From contig JAJEKV010000016.1 in the NCBI GenBank assembly GCA_021234155.1, forward strand, positions 17,852,698-17,916,697: a stretch of DNA of 64,000 nucleotides, read 5' to 3'. How positions within the stretch are numbered: position 1 is the first letter of the stretch; each line of letters opens with the position of its first letter. Below are positions 1-11,096 of this stretch, in pieces. Source of the stretch: Isoetes taiwanensis. Lineage: Eukaryota > Streptophyta > Lycopodiopsida > Isoetales > Isoetaceae. A program made the position numbers and the translations under genes. Below the pieces are notes generated by a model. That model did no database searches, was not told the DNA's origin, and saw nothing but the letters and a program-made list of their open reading frames with translations.

Positions 1-2240
1 TCAAGACCTACCAGACATGGTAATGTGGGGAGGCATTGGGACAAGGATGGATGCATCTATCAAAGATTTGCTTGTAAAGTGGAGAAGCTTTCTTCTGCTA
101 AAGGAATCTCAGTCTGGACTGGACTAAGCACTGAAAAGGTAAGACAGGTTTTCTCTTCCTACACACAGTCATGGAGGCATAATTTCATGCTATATGGATG
201 TCCTTTGATGATGTTTTCCTTTCATTTCTTGAGGCAGAAAAGGAATTCCGGTAGGCATCCTAACAGCTCCTAAACCAGCCTGCACTTGCATCGCAAAATG
301 CATACAACTATCTGCTTAATGTTGGAAATGCAGCTTGCTATTGTTGTATGAGAATGAAGTTTCCTTCCTCCTACTATTTTGCTGGAGTGTCATCAAGTTA
401 ATATGTCAGGTAAGTCTCTTTGGAATACACTTAATACGATAAGTAGCCTCATTTTTGCCACTTCTTAATAAGGTTTTTGTTTTCTCATTTGAAAATTGGC
501 CAACTGCTTTTTGTATGCCTGGAAATGTTCTTGGCTGTTCTTGTTTGCAAGATAATAGCAAAAAGAATAGATAGTTCTATCAATCATGCACATGAGAAAC
601 ACGATTTGACGAATTCAATTCATGTTTGATATGCTAAACTTGTCAATAAAAAGAAATTATGCAGTAACATTCATCCAAAAAGATTTCATGTAAGGACCTT
701 GTGGCCCTATGATCATATTTGGAAATGCTACTCTCCAAGATAGCTTCTTTTTGGTGCAAGTCTGATCGATAATCAGCATGCTCATTATTGCGTTTATGTA
801 AAGCAAGCTTGGTGGTACATATGGAACATGAAATTATATAAAATTTCGTTTGTATCTGTCTTCAATTTCCTAATTTTGCATGTTCGAGATATGGGCATAG
901 TACTTCAAGTAAAAGTCTAATTATTCTGTATTAATAAAAGAGTAGGTACACTAATGGGCCGTATTTTATGCAGCTGCAACTTAGGGAGATATGATTGGCA
1001 CATGTTTGTATGAAAACAGGTGAGTATAGTTTGGGTGGTAGTGAGCTATCCATTCTACGCAACCCAAATTGCTTGAAGGGAGGAGAGGGTGATAGATTAC
1101 GACCTTTAGGCAGATCAGAGCTTTTACGCAGAACAGTAAAACTGCAGTTCCACAAATGATAGTTAGTTACAATATCCTTTCCCAGAATTGGTATCTAACC
1201 TGCATTCTTGCCATGTTCACCTTTATCTTGAGATGTTTACATACTAGACATTCTTGATGTGTCAACCATGCCACCATACTTCTTCTGTTGGCATGGTTTA
1301 GAAATCAAGGATGTCTTGAAGGATAAAGAGGATACACTAGAATGTCAAGTATGTACAACAATTGGCATCAAAGAATCACCTTATGCTTGAATAGTGAATA
1401 TATGACATTGTCATATGTTTCTTACACGTGCAGTTGTTGCTATTTATCATCCCAGCTAGATGTTTACGAATGAGTATAGAGAAAGTGAACTTGACGAACT
1501 TTACATCAAAATATGGTTGGGGTGGAAAACACTACATTCACGTATAGCTTTAGTGCCTTAATGTTGTACACAAGTGGTTGCCCCTCGAGTATCTTAAAAG
1601 ATATTTTTTGTCCTCAGTGTTGTGATTTGAGCAAGCTAGAGAGTTGATGTAAGGAGGCTTTCCATTGAGGTTGTGAGGTTGTTTGGAAATGAGGTGATGG
1701 TAGGGAGGGTGATTTTTCACTACTAAAAGTTATATACATCAAGGAGATGTTACTTGTTTTAGATGTATTTTTACACTATGGTCATGTAAGAGTGTAGACA
1801 ATGTACTCATTGTATGACACAAATGGAAGGTCTATAGCCTTGTAAGATTGAAAAGACTGAGCCAAAGTTGATAATAGAACAAACCAAATCAAATTTGAGG
1901 TCATCGTCTTAATCGATTACAATGATGCTGGGATACCTAAATGGGATTTACATGCTAGAGTTACATAACTTGATGCTTCTTTGGCTAAATTGTGTATTAT
2001 GGTTAAATCGTGTATTATGGCTTTTTGGTCATTAGATTGCAGCACATGTGGGAGCATACTCCCTCCCCTTAAATCTAGAACGCACAAAGTGAGTCTTTTT
2101 CAAGTCAAACTTGCCCCTGTTGATCCGGCCATGAGAGGGACTTTATTAAGCCAAAGACCATTGCATAAAAGAGCATTTTCAATGCAATACAGTACAGTAG
2201 AAAACAACAATGAGATACAGTACAATAGGAAAAGAATAAG
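1..2240. other. No recognisable gene
   Basis: An open frame runs in from the window edge to a TAA at 125-127 (forward, 41 codons, including the stretch PDMVMWGGIGTRMDAS) and could be the last exon of a gene lying upstream. I do not recognise it, and a possible donor (AAG|GTAAGA near 138) would argue for a different frame. The rest is AT-rich, with only short scattered frames and no motif I can name. Confidence 0.3.
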
Positions 2241-2244
2241 TAGA

Positions 2245-2530
2245 GCCTGGGGGATCGAACTCCAGATATCCAATGCCCATGCCTTACCTGTGTTCCACGT
2301 TCGGCCCATGCATAGGAGCCATCGAACACATGCCATTGACTACGACTTCAAGATCCAGTTGTCAATGGCATGCATTCGATGATCCTATACATGGCTCTTT
2401 ATTCGTTTCCTGGAAACGAACAAACGCGATTCGTTAGTGAGCTTGGGGAATTGAACCCCAACGCAATGCCAATGCTCATCCGAGCATAAGGGAGATCCCA
2501 GTGCAGGGAGTCTCCCTTATGCCCAGGGGC
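2245..2530 (-). repeat. tRNA-like (SINE-type) segments
   Basis: Read on the minus strand, two short stretches resemble the B box and T arm of tRNA-derived sequences: GGAGTTCGATCCC near 2252-2264 and GGGGTTCAATTCCCC near 2448-2462. The second is preceded by GAGCATTGGCATTGCG, similar to the D-to-anticodon part of plant SINE heads. A comparable segment lies downstream of the second HUH gene at 6130. I see no full cloverleaf, so these are remnants or a terminal module of the neighbouring HUH element rather than tRNA genes. Confidence 0.35.
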
Positions 2531-2855
2531 CAAGGCCCTCTTCAACCCTACAGATAGTAAGTAAATGGAAAATGCAAAGCATGTACAAGACATAGTATGA
2601 AGCAACAGGAGTTCACATATTCACAGCCTCAAATAATGTACATATGGCCTAGGGCCACGCATAAACACTGCAAACACAACAGAAAGAAGAGTGTCTATCA
2701 AACTGCATAAACAAAAACACTGGACAACAGAAAGAAGAACGCCTAGTTCTTGGGCTGTCCAGATGTAGCCCCCCCTGATCACAGCATCAAGCTGCCGGAT
2801 TTCCTGCGACAATAAGCACCTGGCCAAGTTCATGTGAGACCTCAAAGCCTGCAGT

Positions 2856-3748
2856 TCAGATAACGGGGCACCAAGCTGTTCCCATGACACACTGGACATC
2901 GCGGAATCTATCGCTACATAAATCAGACGGCATACAACGACTGGGATTCAACAAGACCCTCCAAGCGGACCGGACCTTGTGTTCGTTCACATGAGCAGTG
3001 TTAGATGGGATTATCCAACTGCTGCTCAGAGTATATTTCCCCCTTCTCCGCATCCTACAGATTGTGAACGTCAAACTAGGGGTCAATCTGCACCCACCAT
3101 GGTAGAACACAAAGTGGGCAGCCTTGTTCAGAAGGTTTCTATTATCCAACACACAAAGATTCTTCGTGTCCCCAGCTCCCCATCTCACATACAAATCTTT
3201 TCCTTTTTCAATCATACTCTCAGATATATTGTGCAAGTGGCAGGAGTAATGTACTTTCCCTATATCTTTCATGCAGTACCCTAACATACCCTCGAAACAA
3301 TGCAGCCTATTGTTCTTCAGAGCCTCGCATACTAAGATAACACCCGCAGGCTTAGAGAGCCAATTAAACTCCCTCTTGATGGCATTGCATTGTTCAATGC
3401 CTTAGGATTCTTGTAACGGGCTCTAAGGACAGCCTGGACATGGAGGTGATCAGCAGAGGATCCCCTCTCCAATGTAACAGCGCCAGCAATATACCTCCTG
3501 CTGCAAAACAAAGACATGGCATCGAAAAAGCTTCGGGGCACGTCCTGGCTAGACAAGGCCAAGGTGATAGAGGCATCTAAAGCATCCCAGGCCTGTGTTG
3601 GGTCTGGAATGGCACCAGAGGGCATGGCAGAATTGTGGGTCGAATCCTGGGTCTGCCCAGACTCAGATTCAATAAGCATACAAGCAGGCAGACGCCCATT
3701 GGCTTTGGGCTTTCTGGCAGCCCTCTTCATAGAAGACATGATCAACAA
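2856..3748 (-). pseudogene. HUH (Rep-type) endonuclease, copy 1, frameshifted
   Basis: This is a reverse-strand relic of a small single-strand DNA nicking enzyme. From the ATG at 3748 the frame carries AGAVTLERGSSADHLHVQ, with HLH at residues 101-103 as the HUH metal-binding signature. A second frame continues with CFEGMLGYCMKDIGKVHY, which fits Rep motif III (YxxK); the Tyr codon at 3276-3278 is the candidate nucleophile. The join is broken by a tandem duplication of GCATT at 3382-3391. Beyond motif III the protein matches copy 2 at 6433-7368 almost position for position (LDN, HFV-YHG, WI-P-NTA, LNP, PSD). Such domains are known in viral Reps and in eukaryotic HUH transposons (Helitrons, replitrons). 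No helicase domain is visible, so a replitron-like element is the better fit. Host-gene origin is not excluded. Confidence 0.62.
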
Positions 3749-5210
3749 CGGCCTTGCAATCTCTGTGGCGAATTCTTAAACTATTGTGGTGAAGCAAATT
3801 TACATGGGATACAACAGGGTGAGGGAATTCTGTAAGGGAGACAATATCGGCAGGGTTAAAAACGAACAAGGCACGACCAAGGTTGAAGGAGTGAAGGCAA
3901 GGTTCTTTTATGACGAGTTTAGAGCCGGTGGCAAATTTTCTGAGGAAATCAGGGGCTATGAGATTATGGACATGAAGGAGGCAGGCGCGGCCTTGGAGGT
4001 CTTCAAAAATGCTGCAAAGGGCTGTCTTCTTTCCAGCAGGCTGGAGCAGGAGCTGCAAGAGCGAAATAGAGTGCAGGGTAGAGAAGGGCGTAGGACCTTG
4101 TGATGGGAAACAGATGATGAAAGTAGACCGAACAAAGGATGAAAACAAAGGATTTTGCTAAGATGCTAAGCTCTGATATGGTATGTGCAGGTCGCTCCAC
4201 CTTGGGCGCCCAACCGAACCTCATATATCTGAGAATGGCCACCCAGAAAATAGCCAAGCTTGTGCTGGCGACACCTCATGTAACTGGATCAACCGGATAA
4301 ACACCTGATACAACACATAGCCTCCCCCGAAATAGCATGCTCCTCCATTCACGACACCTGCAGCCGACCCCATCCGGATCTCAGGACCCTTCTGCCATGT
4401 AGTTTCCAAAATGCATCTGTGATGCCACCATCAGAAAAATACTCTTCTGCATACGAATACCTGCCCACACCTTAGGAAATCTTATGTAAGAAAATAACAT
4501 TCTTCATCGTGCCCACATTATTGGTTTGACGGATAAGGTTCTTGAAGCTAAAGTTGTCACATTTGAAGTGTTGATATATTTAAGGGAAACGTCTAAATGT
4601 TTAACCCTTTCCCTTCATGAGAAGTGAGACTTATCCACTACCAGTAGAATCATTTAAAGCATAATTTGGAATCATCATGCCCTTTATGAAACTTATAGAT
4701 CGGAGAGACTTATCCAGTATTGGCAGTACATGATTGAGCATAGTGTCATGATGCAATATAATAGAGTACAACATAACATCATAGAGTACAACATAATAGA
4801 GCACCACATGACGTTGCTGCTAAGCGCTTGCTACAGTCGCACCATCCAAATCGTCCACTGGCATCTATAAGGTAGTTGGAGAAAATACTAGTAAGTTGAA
4901 TTTAAGCGATATTAAAAAAAAAATAGTGCATACCAAGTTCTTGGCGCTGCTTTGACAACTCCAACATGGAGCCTCCAATGGGAACCCCTCCCTCTAGATA
5001 GCCAATCAAGGTGGACGTGTGGTACATGCGAACATTCACATTGCGTTGCAGAACCTGCACCTTTAAAATTCGCCATTGCACCTCTGTCAAGTTTGTGGTC
5101 TCGCAATGCGAGTGAGAGAGCATCCTAACATGCTTCTGCCATTTGCCATCCCAATGTCCTCCAATGGCAGAGTGCAAGTGCAAGAAGAGCATAGATCCTC
5201 AGAAATTTTT
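3749..5210. other. Flank of HUH copy 1, no clear gene
   Basis: Frames on both strands extend upstream of the HUH copy 1 start (for example minus 3669-4148), but none shows a motif I recognise or matches the flank of copy 2. The region may be 5' sequence of the same element. The remainder to 5210 is unremarkable AT-rich DNA. Confidence 0.3.
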
Positions 5211-5216
5211 GATTAG

Positions 5217-5600
5217 ATGTGGAAACCCTTCCTAAACCCTTCCTATTTTCCCATGGCATTGGAAAATAGAAAGGGTTTGACATGCATATTTATGAGCGTG
5301 CCCCATCAATGGGCGGCATCCGTCTAGAAAAGCGTGGTCCATTGAAAAGCACGAATATTATAAATTTAAAAAAAATGGGTGAAAACTCTTCCCATTTTCT
5401 GTGGAAACCCTTCCATTTTCCAAACTTAGAAATTTGGAAGGGTTTCCACGGAAATTAGGAAGGGTTTCCGGTTTCCATGGAAACCCTTCCTGGTTTTGAT
5501 GAAAGCAAGAATGGTTTCCACGAAAAATAGGAAGGGTTTCTATGGGAATTTGGAAGGGTTCCCACGGAAAATAAAAAAAATTTCCACGGAAGGCCAACCC
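5217..5600. repeat. Array of short inverted repeats (GGAAACCCTTCC / GGAAGGGTTTCC)
   Basis: About ten copies of a 12-14 bp word occur in both orientations within 385 bp: GTGGAAACCCTTCC near 5219 and 5401, and GGAAGGGTTTCCAC or variants near 5441, 5458, 5532 and 5553. A palindromic centre near 5458-5492 has GGAAGGGTTTCC facing GGAAACCCTTCC. Spacers differ in sequence, so this is not a simple tandem repeat. The array directly adjoins the dispersed repeat at 5610. Function unknown; it can fold into several alternative hairpins. Confidence 0.7.
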
Positions 5601-5609
5601 AAATCAGTC

Positions 5610-5765
5610 CATTGCAAAGAAAAGAATTTTTTATCGTCCAAGGAGACCAATCGGCCTATGGGACCCAATACAAAAAGCGCAGCAGTCACATTACTGTCCG
5701 AATTATAAAAACCCCCGCCCCGAAGGGTTTTCGAGGGAAAAACCGTGGCAGCAATAAGACTGCTG
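5610..5765 (-). repeat. Dispersed ~140-bp repeat, copy A
   Basis: On the minus strand this reads GGTTTTTCCCTCGAAAACC, a G-rich stretch, AATTCGGACAGTAATG, then TTGGGTCCCATAGGCCGATT and GGTCTCCTTGGACGATAAAAA. The same block order occurs at 10640-10790, 18650-18745 and 23670-23800. I see no coding constraint: reading frames differ between copies. It may be the end of a longer element or a short MITE/TRIM. Confidence 0.6.
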
Positions 5766-6430
5766 ACAACGATTAAATGGTTGACTGGGGGCATATCTGA
5801 GCCCTCAAGTCCAGAACTTCCTGAAGGCTAGACCTCTGCTTTATTTATGTCTATATTATTAATAGACGATTGTATCCTAAATCCTGGGCCCTCATATTGG
5901 GGCGTACCCATAGAATATGCCATGATGCAAAATCTGAGCCCCTCATGTAGGCATTCAACGGGGCCAAGCGCTTACATGGCTCTATTTTTTGGGTCAACTA
6001 AACCAGCCAATACATTGTTGACTCCGAAGCTACATACAACAGCATGTGTGCGCTGCTGGCTGCCATATGAAGCTTCCATGCTTCATCCTGCACAGAAGAG
6101 AAGTTGCATTATATAAAACAGGCCAATGGAATCGAACCCTTGCATAGAGCGCAAGCCATAGGCATGTCCTTCCCCTAAAGGGTCAGGGGCTATAGCCATG
6201 CATCACACATATGCAATCATTCAAACCTAATACAGTACAAGCACAACAGAAATCATACAGACCAACAGTAATTCCAGAAAACATTTGTATCTTTCTAAAA
6301 CTTTTATTTTCTTCAATGCATGCTCTGCCAACTCAGATTCAGCATCGCCATTCCACAATGCACACCTGCAAAGAAATGTAAACAAACCACACAGTTAGAC
6401 AATCACAAAAACAGAAAACATGGAACATAA
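5766..6430 (-). repeat. tRNA-like 3' flank of HUH copy 2
   Basis: Read on the minus strand, 6120-6200 contains a strong B-box match (GGGTTCGATTCC near 6127-6138). Upstream of it is a short hairpin CCCTTTAGGGG and the word TAGCCCCTGA. The block resembles the sequence that follows HUH copy 1 (2440-2560), including AGGGGC(C/T)..GCC and a TCAA.CC.TA word. This suggests a shared 3' terminal module of the HUH elements or a SINE inserted in a common ancestor. The rest of the interval shows no gene. Confidence 0.35.
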
Positions 6431-6432
6431 AA

Positions 6433-7368
6433 TTAGTCCACAGCCATATTATAATCATCCAGGTCTAATGCAATGAAATCAGCGCCCACTTCATCAGTGG
6501 GAGCAACAAGACTATAGTCTTCCTCCTCAACATCCACAAATTTCGCATCTTTGTTCCCCGGGCTGCATCTATCATCCCAGTACCTCCTCTTTCCCGCACG
6601 CTCTATGGGCTGCATCCCATCCAGGATCCCATAGAGCACAAAACGGACATCACTAGGAAGAGCAACCCAGGGATTCAGAGTTAAGAGCCATGCAACCTTC
6701 ACCCTGTGCTCCAGAATATAAGCAGTGTTCAAAGGTAGGATCCAGGTGTTGGACAGGATAAATTTCCACGTCCTAAACATTCTGGTTACGGCATACACAA
6801 GACGTGCACTAAGCTTCCTATGACCATGGTAGCAAACAAAGTGAAGGGCCCTGCTTAAAGGGCTTTTATTGTCCAATACAATTGCATTTTTTATATCTCT
6901 TGCCCCGTATAGCAGGTAGAGGTTCTTGTCCATTTTAATCTGGCACTCAGAAATGTTAGGCATGTGCACCCAATAGTGCACCTTCCCCACATCCTTCATA
7001 CAACACCCCACCATCCCTTCAAAACAATAGAGCCTTGTGTTCTTCACGGCTTTCCACACAAGAATGACACCAGCCAACTTCTGCACAGACCACCCAAACC
7101 ATCTCTTCAAGGAATCATTCACAGTGGCAGAGGTTTTTAGTTTCAATTTAGAAATGGCTTGATAGTGCAGGTGGTCTAGCTCACTGGCCCTTTTAGAGGC
7201 CACAACCCCAGCCACCATCTCATTCTCTAGAAACCACAACAACTTCACAAACCACGCCTCTAGAGCATCAGCTCTAGATTGGCCCATGGTTATATTGACA
7301 TGAACTAGGTCAATGACAGGCTTCTTCAACACCCCGCCCTCTACCCATCTATAGCCACACCAAGACAA
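6433..7368 (-). CDS. HUH (Rep-type) endonuclease, copy 2, catalytic Tyr replaced by Cys
   Basis: This is an uninterrupted 311-residue reverse-strand frame. Residues 22-27 (VHVNIT) fit Rep motif I, and DHLHYQ (HLH at 66-68) is the HUH signature. CFEGMVGCCMKDVGKVHY at 115-132 aligns with motif III of copy 1, but the Tyr is Cys122 (TGT at 7005-7003), which would abolish phosphotyrosyl chemistry unless another Tyr substitutes. After this come a conserved middle region shared with copy 1 and an acidic tail (VDVEEEDYS, LDLDDYN). There is no ATPase or helicase domain, and the length suits a stand-alone nickase. The open frame despite a lost nucleophile could mean recent inactivation or a retained DNA-binding role. 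The family assignment rests on motif order and on conservation between the two copies. Confidence 0.65.
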   Translation of the reverse strand: MSWCGYRWVEGGVLKKPVIDLVHVNITMGQSRADALEAWFVKLLWFLENEMVAGVVASKRASELDHLHYQAISKLKLKTSATVNDSLKRWFGWSVQKLAGVILVWKAVKNTRLYCFEGMVGCCMKDVGKVHYWVHMPNISECQIKMDKNLYLLYGARDIKNAIVLDNKSPLSRALHFVCYHGHRKLSARLVYAVTRMFRTWKFILSNTWILPLNTAYILEHRVKVAWLLTLNPWVALPSDVRFVLYGILDGMQPIERAGKRRYWDDRCSPGNKDAKFVDVEEEDYSLVAPTDEVGADFIALDLDDYNMAVD

Positions 7369-7400
7369 AGCCCGTTATCTCCGGCATCATAGCAGCCCTT

Positions 7401-9600
7401 GTGCCACATGCCTCCCTTCCAAATTTATCCCTCCCCTATAACAATGCTTCCCCTGCGCCCAACCAACGAAACCCTAAAACCCTCATTTCTATGTATTCTC
7501 CTATGAATACGTCCCCCGCACCACTGCAAACGTTATGTTATAAAGCTACTCCAACCTTCTATTGCAAACATTATCTAACACAATCCCAATCAAGAGTTAA
7601 AGTGACTAGAAATTCCTCATACAACATCTCTTGAGGAGTGAAATATCACAAATCAAGACTAGAAAATATTATGTCTTTCACATTTGGAGGATATCTCTAT
7701 CTCTGAGATCTGCATTGCAGAACATATTGCTGGTTGCAATGATGCAAAACAAAGTTAAGTGAACAATTCCAACCAAACCTTGTCTAACATTCTTGTTGGT
7801 AGAAAAGAACCAGTCCCCTTAAGAAACCATCTTTTTCCATTAAGAAACCAACTTGAATACTATCATCTTTTTCCATTAAGAAACCAACTTGAATACTATC
7901 ATTTCATATGTTTAATATGTAATTTGTTGTTGCTCAAGGATACCAAAAACGTCGACCCACCATTCAATAAGCTTGTGTGGGACAACATAAGATTCCCACT
8001 CTTGGCTTCCATTTTATAGTTGTAAATGATGACATTGACCTGCATCCAAAAGGATAAGCATATTTCTACTGCAAAGACACATGCAAAAGGTGCCTTGTAC
8101 CAAGACATTAAGCCAAAAGCATTTTTACTATTGAAGTATTATGAGTGTATGCATATAGTAATATGAGGTCATGCACTTGAATCATGTTCTATTTTAGAAG
8201 TTATTTCTGAATTGAAGCTTGTTAACATTAGAGAGAAAATACATTGGGATTGTGAAAAGGCTTGCCAGCCATCTAGCCACCTGGCACCCAATTTTTCATT
8301 TGTTTCCATGTGCAAATTTTATTTTGCCTTCAGTATGGCATTCCTGTGAGCAGTCACCAATTAGAAGATAGACGTTATTGAGGTAACTACTTTGTAACTG
8401 AACTTTTTTCTCAAGCCTAGGTTTCCTCTTTCTATAATACAAGGTTTTGAGAAAGAACAATGTCTTCTTGTCCCATCGAATCTACGAAGTGTAAATTCAT
8501 GACTTACCAGGGTCTATTTTCTTATCTTTATATGGGAAAGCAATTGTGAAGATTTGTTGATTTATGTCCAATTCTCATTTCATCTATGTTCACTGTCTTG
8601 AAAGGAGTATATTTCAGCCTTTGTTCTTATTTGCATGATGGATAGCTCAAGTTTCTTGCTGCAATCCTATTGATTAAATTTGGTTTTTCCAGCAAGTGGA
8701 AAACTTTTATGATTTTTTTTAAGGTAACTTTTCCTAAGGTTATAGGAATTTTGAGAGTCGGAAAAAAATTTCTGATTATCCAAAATCAAGAATTTTTTGT
8801 TTGATATGATTTTAGCATCCATTTTTTTTCTTTTTGGCATCGCGCATGCCACGATTTCTTAGGATCATGCTGTACTGGATGCAGTGGATGGATGTTTCGT
8901 GGATTCAGAGCAATTTCTTGGAGCCAAATGACCTTTGTTCATTGCTCAGATTTGGGCGACATTGGGTTAATATCCTTCTATATTTCTCAAGCATGTCATT
9001 TGCCATCGCCTAACTCATATCATTTGGGTCGATAATCTATCATATCATCTTGCCCTTTTCGTGGGTCTCATCAAAAGCATATTGCTTTGTGGACTTAAGT
9101 ACTTACACGAATAGACCATGCTGCATGCAGAGTTCCAAAGGCAAAGCAAGAAAAGTATGTATGCTCTAGATATTTTCTAGGGTTTGATTTTGACGTCTAT
9201 GGTCGTGTTGAGCCATGAGTTCAATTTTCGTGGTGTAGGATATCATGTAGCAAACATTTTTATTTTTGGAGTTCAAATGGACTTATTTGAATGTCTCTGC
9301 ATGAAGTAAACATTAAAATCCTGTGAAGATGCAACCTCAAGCTACTCTTCTATCTTAAAGGTTTTAGATGTATTTGTGTGCAGACTGCATGTGTTATAAT
9401 CTTTGCTTCATGTCTGAAGCATAAATAAATGGTATATCTGGAGCTCCCAGGTGCTTTTGAAGGAAAATATATACTGCTGAATGTAAGTAATATTCATTAC
9501 TTGGTTTTCCAATTATGTTGCATGCTGACTTGGATCTATCATGCATAGATTGTTGCTCTTTTATATACATATATATGATGGCTCTTTTATGTTCATGCTG
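7401..9600. other. Non-coding, one short tandem repeat
   Basis: Around 7818-7901 a 33-bp unit containing CCATTAAGAAACCAACTTG repeats about 2.4 times. A possible small exon lies near 8330-8382 (acceptor TTGCCTTCAG, donor GAG|GTAACT, coding YGIPVSSHQLEDRR), but the frame ends in a stop and I cannot place it. Nothing else is recognised. Confidence 0.3.
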
Positions 9601-9638
9601 GAAGAAGCTTTTGCTAGCTAGTTATATGTTGTGCAACT

Positions 9639-10224
9639 GTGTCCACTGATTGGCAACTGGAGCTTACATATCTTGAAGGACGGCTAAGAGCTATTATGAG
9701 TATGGCAGCATGGATGTACATGACAAAACAGATCAATGTTAGCCCTGTAATTCCTGATAATATGTTTATCTGGATAAACACCAATCTTACCATCTTCTAT
9801 TTATCTAATGTGTTACGACATTTTTCCTGCTAATGAGGTCATACCTAAAGTAAATGCTTAGATAAAGCATCTAATCATCACATTGGCAATGTGCTTATAC
9901 TAAATTTTAGATTTTATTTAGACTGCTCTCGCATCTAATGCGCTGTACACATTACAAATAGCAGTAGCTTTGAGACAACAAAATGTGTCGCAAATGGAAA
10001 TCTTAGAGAGAGCCCAAGTTTTCATCATGAGGGAAGCCATGCTATTACAGGAGTGGAACAAATGGTGCTCTACTTCTGAGGTTGAATCTAAACTTTCTTA
10101 CAACTTAATTCTTTGCAAACTGATTAATGGGCAGTTTAAAGTAATGGATGGCTTACAAGTTAGCTCAGATGTCTCTTCTCTGAGCTCTAGCCACAGGCTC
10201 CATTATCATTACAAGCATTCTTGA
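9639..10224 (+). other. Two unrecognised open frames, possible exons
   Basis: Frames at 9639-9833 (LELTYLEGRLRAIMSMAAW) and 9970-10224 (MEILERAQVFIMREAML) read like protein rather than noise: mixed charged and hydrophobic residues with helix-forming content. They could be exons of one decayed gene. I see no diagnostic motif, and splice sites are ambiguous. No function is assigned. Confidence 0.2.
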
Positions 10225-10639
10225 GGTTTGTTATCCTTGCAAAAATTTGTTGCTTTTGATTCTCAAGTTCCCTCAAAGGGCCTGTATTTGGTTTACATTT
10301 GATGTCTATGGCACTTTCAGATGTGTTGCATGATGATTATAGTTGTTGCATTAAACTAGTAATGCCCACTGCATGCCAACTGCAAAAGCCAACTAATTAT
10401 ATAAGTGCAACAAAAGGCAACTTCATCTATAAATGCAAGGATTTAAGTTCAATTCCTATAATATTTCTTTTCTCTTTCAAAATGTCTACAACTTCATTTT
10501 TTAACCTTAGCATTCCATTCCACGCTTCCACAACTTCTCAGAGCACCATCTGTGCATGACTTGGCATTATACATACTTGAGGATCTAGATAAACGTCTGC
10601 AATTCCTAAGCCCTCAGTAGTCATTATCTCCGCTTGTCT

Positions 10640-10790
10640 AGTATCATCATTACTGCAAAGGTTTTTCCCTTGAAAACCTTTCGAGGCAGGGGTTTTTTAA
10701 TCCTAGTAGTAATGATTGTACTAGCCCATTGTATGGGTCCCATGACCTATTGGTCTCCGTGGACGTTAAAAAATCTATTCTATTCTATAA
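10640..10790 (+). repeat. Dispersed ~140-bp repeat, copy B
   Basis: Forward copy of the repeat described at 5610. It carries GGTTTTTCCCTTGAAAACC, GGGGTTTTTTAATCC, TATGGGTCCCATGACC and TGGTCTCCGTGGACGTTAAA, with the internal part (AGTAATGATTGTACTAG) more diverged. No gene overlaps it. Confidence 0.6.
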
Positions 10791-11096
10791 TATTCTTCAA
10801 GCCTTCATGTGTTCTTTTGATTACCCTTTCCAATTTATAGGGATACAGATAGGTTTGAAAACCTTTTAATAAGATGCTGCAAAACATTTATTATCGCAAT
10901 GCATTATAGCAGGTAGAAGTTGTAGGGCTCCTACAATAATGATATCCTTCTATATATAAGATTACTAGCTGGTTTTTGGAATTAGATATATGTAACTTTT
11001 CGGCAAGAAATTAGAGTGATTTCCAGTTTTTGGGATCAGTGAGATTTTAGAATAATTTTCTCGATGACTTTCCGGCTAGAACTGGCTACAAGAACC

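Noticed and set aside
2979-3284. Forward 101-aa frame
   Set aside because: Antisense to the HUH gene; the reverse strand carries the conserved motifs shared with copy 2.
2856-7368. Helitron
   Set aside because: The HUH motif is present, but there is no helicase domain and only one YxxK-type tyrosine site, so the RepHel architecture is absent.
8330-8382. Ubiquitin-like exon (GIPVSSHQLEDRR)
   Set aside because: Too short, ends in a stop and no neighbouring exon continues a ubiquitin fold.
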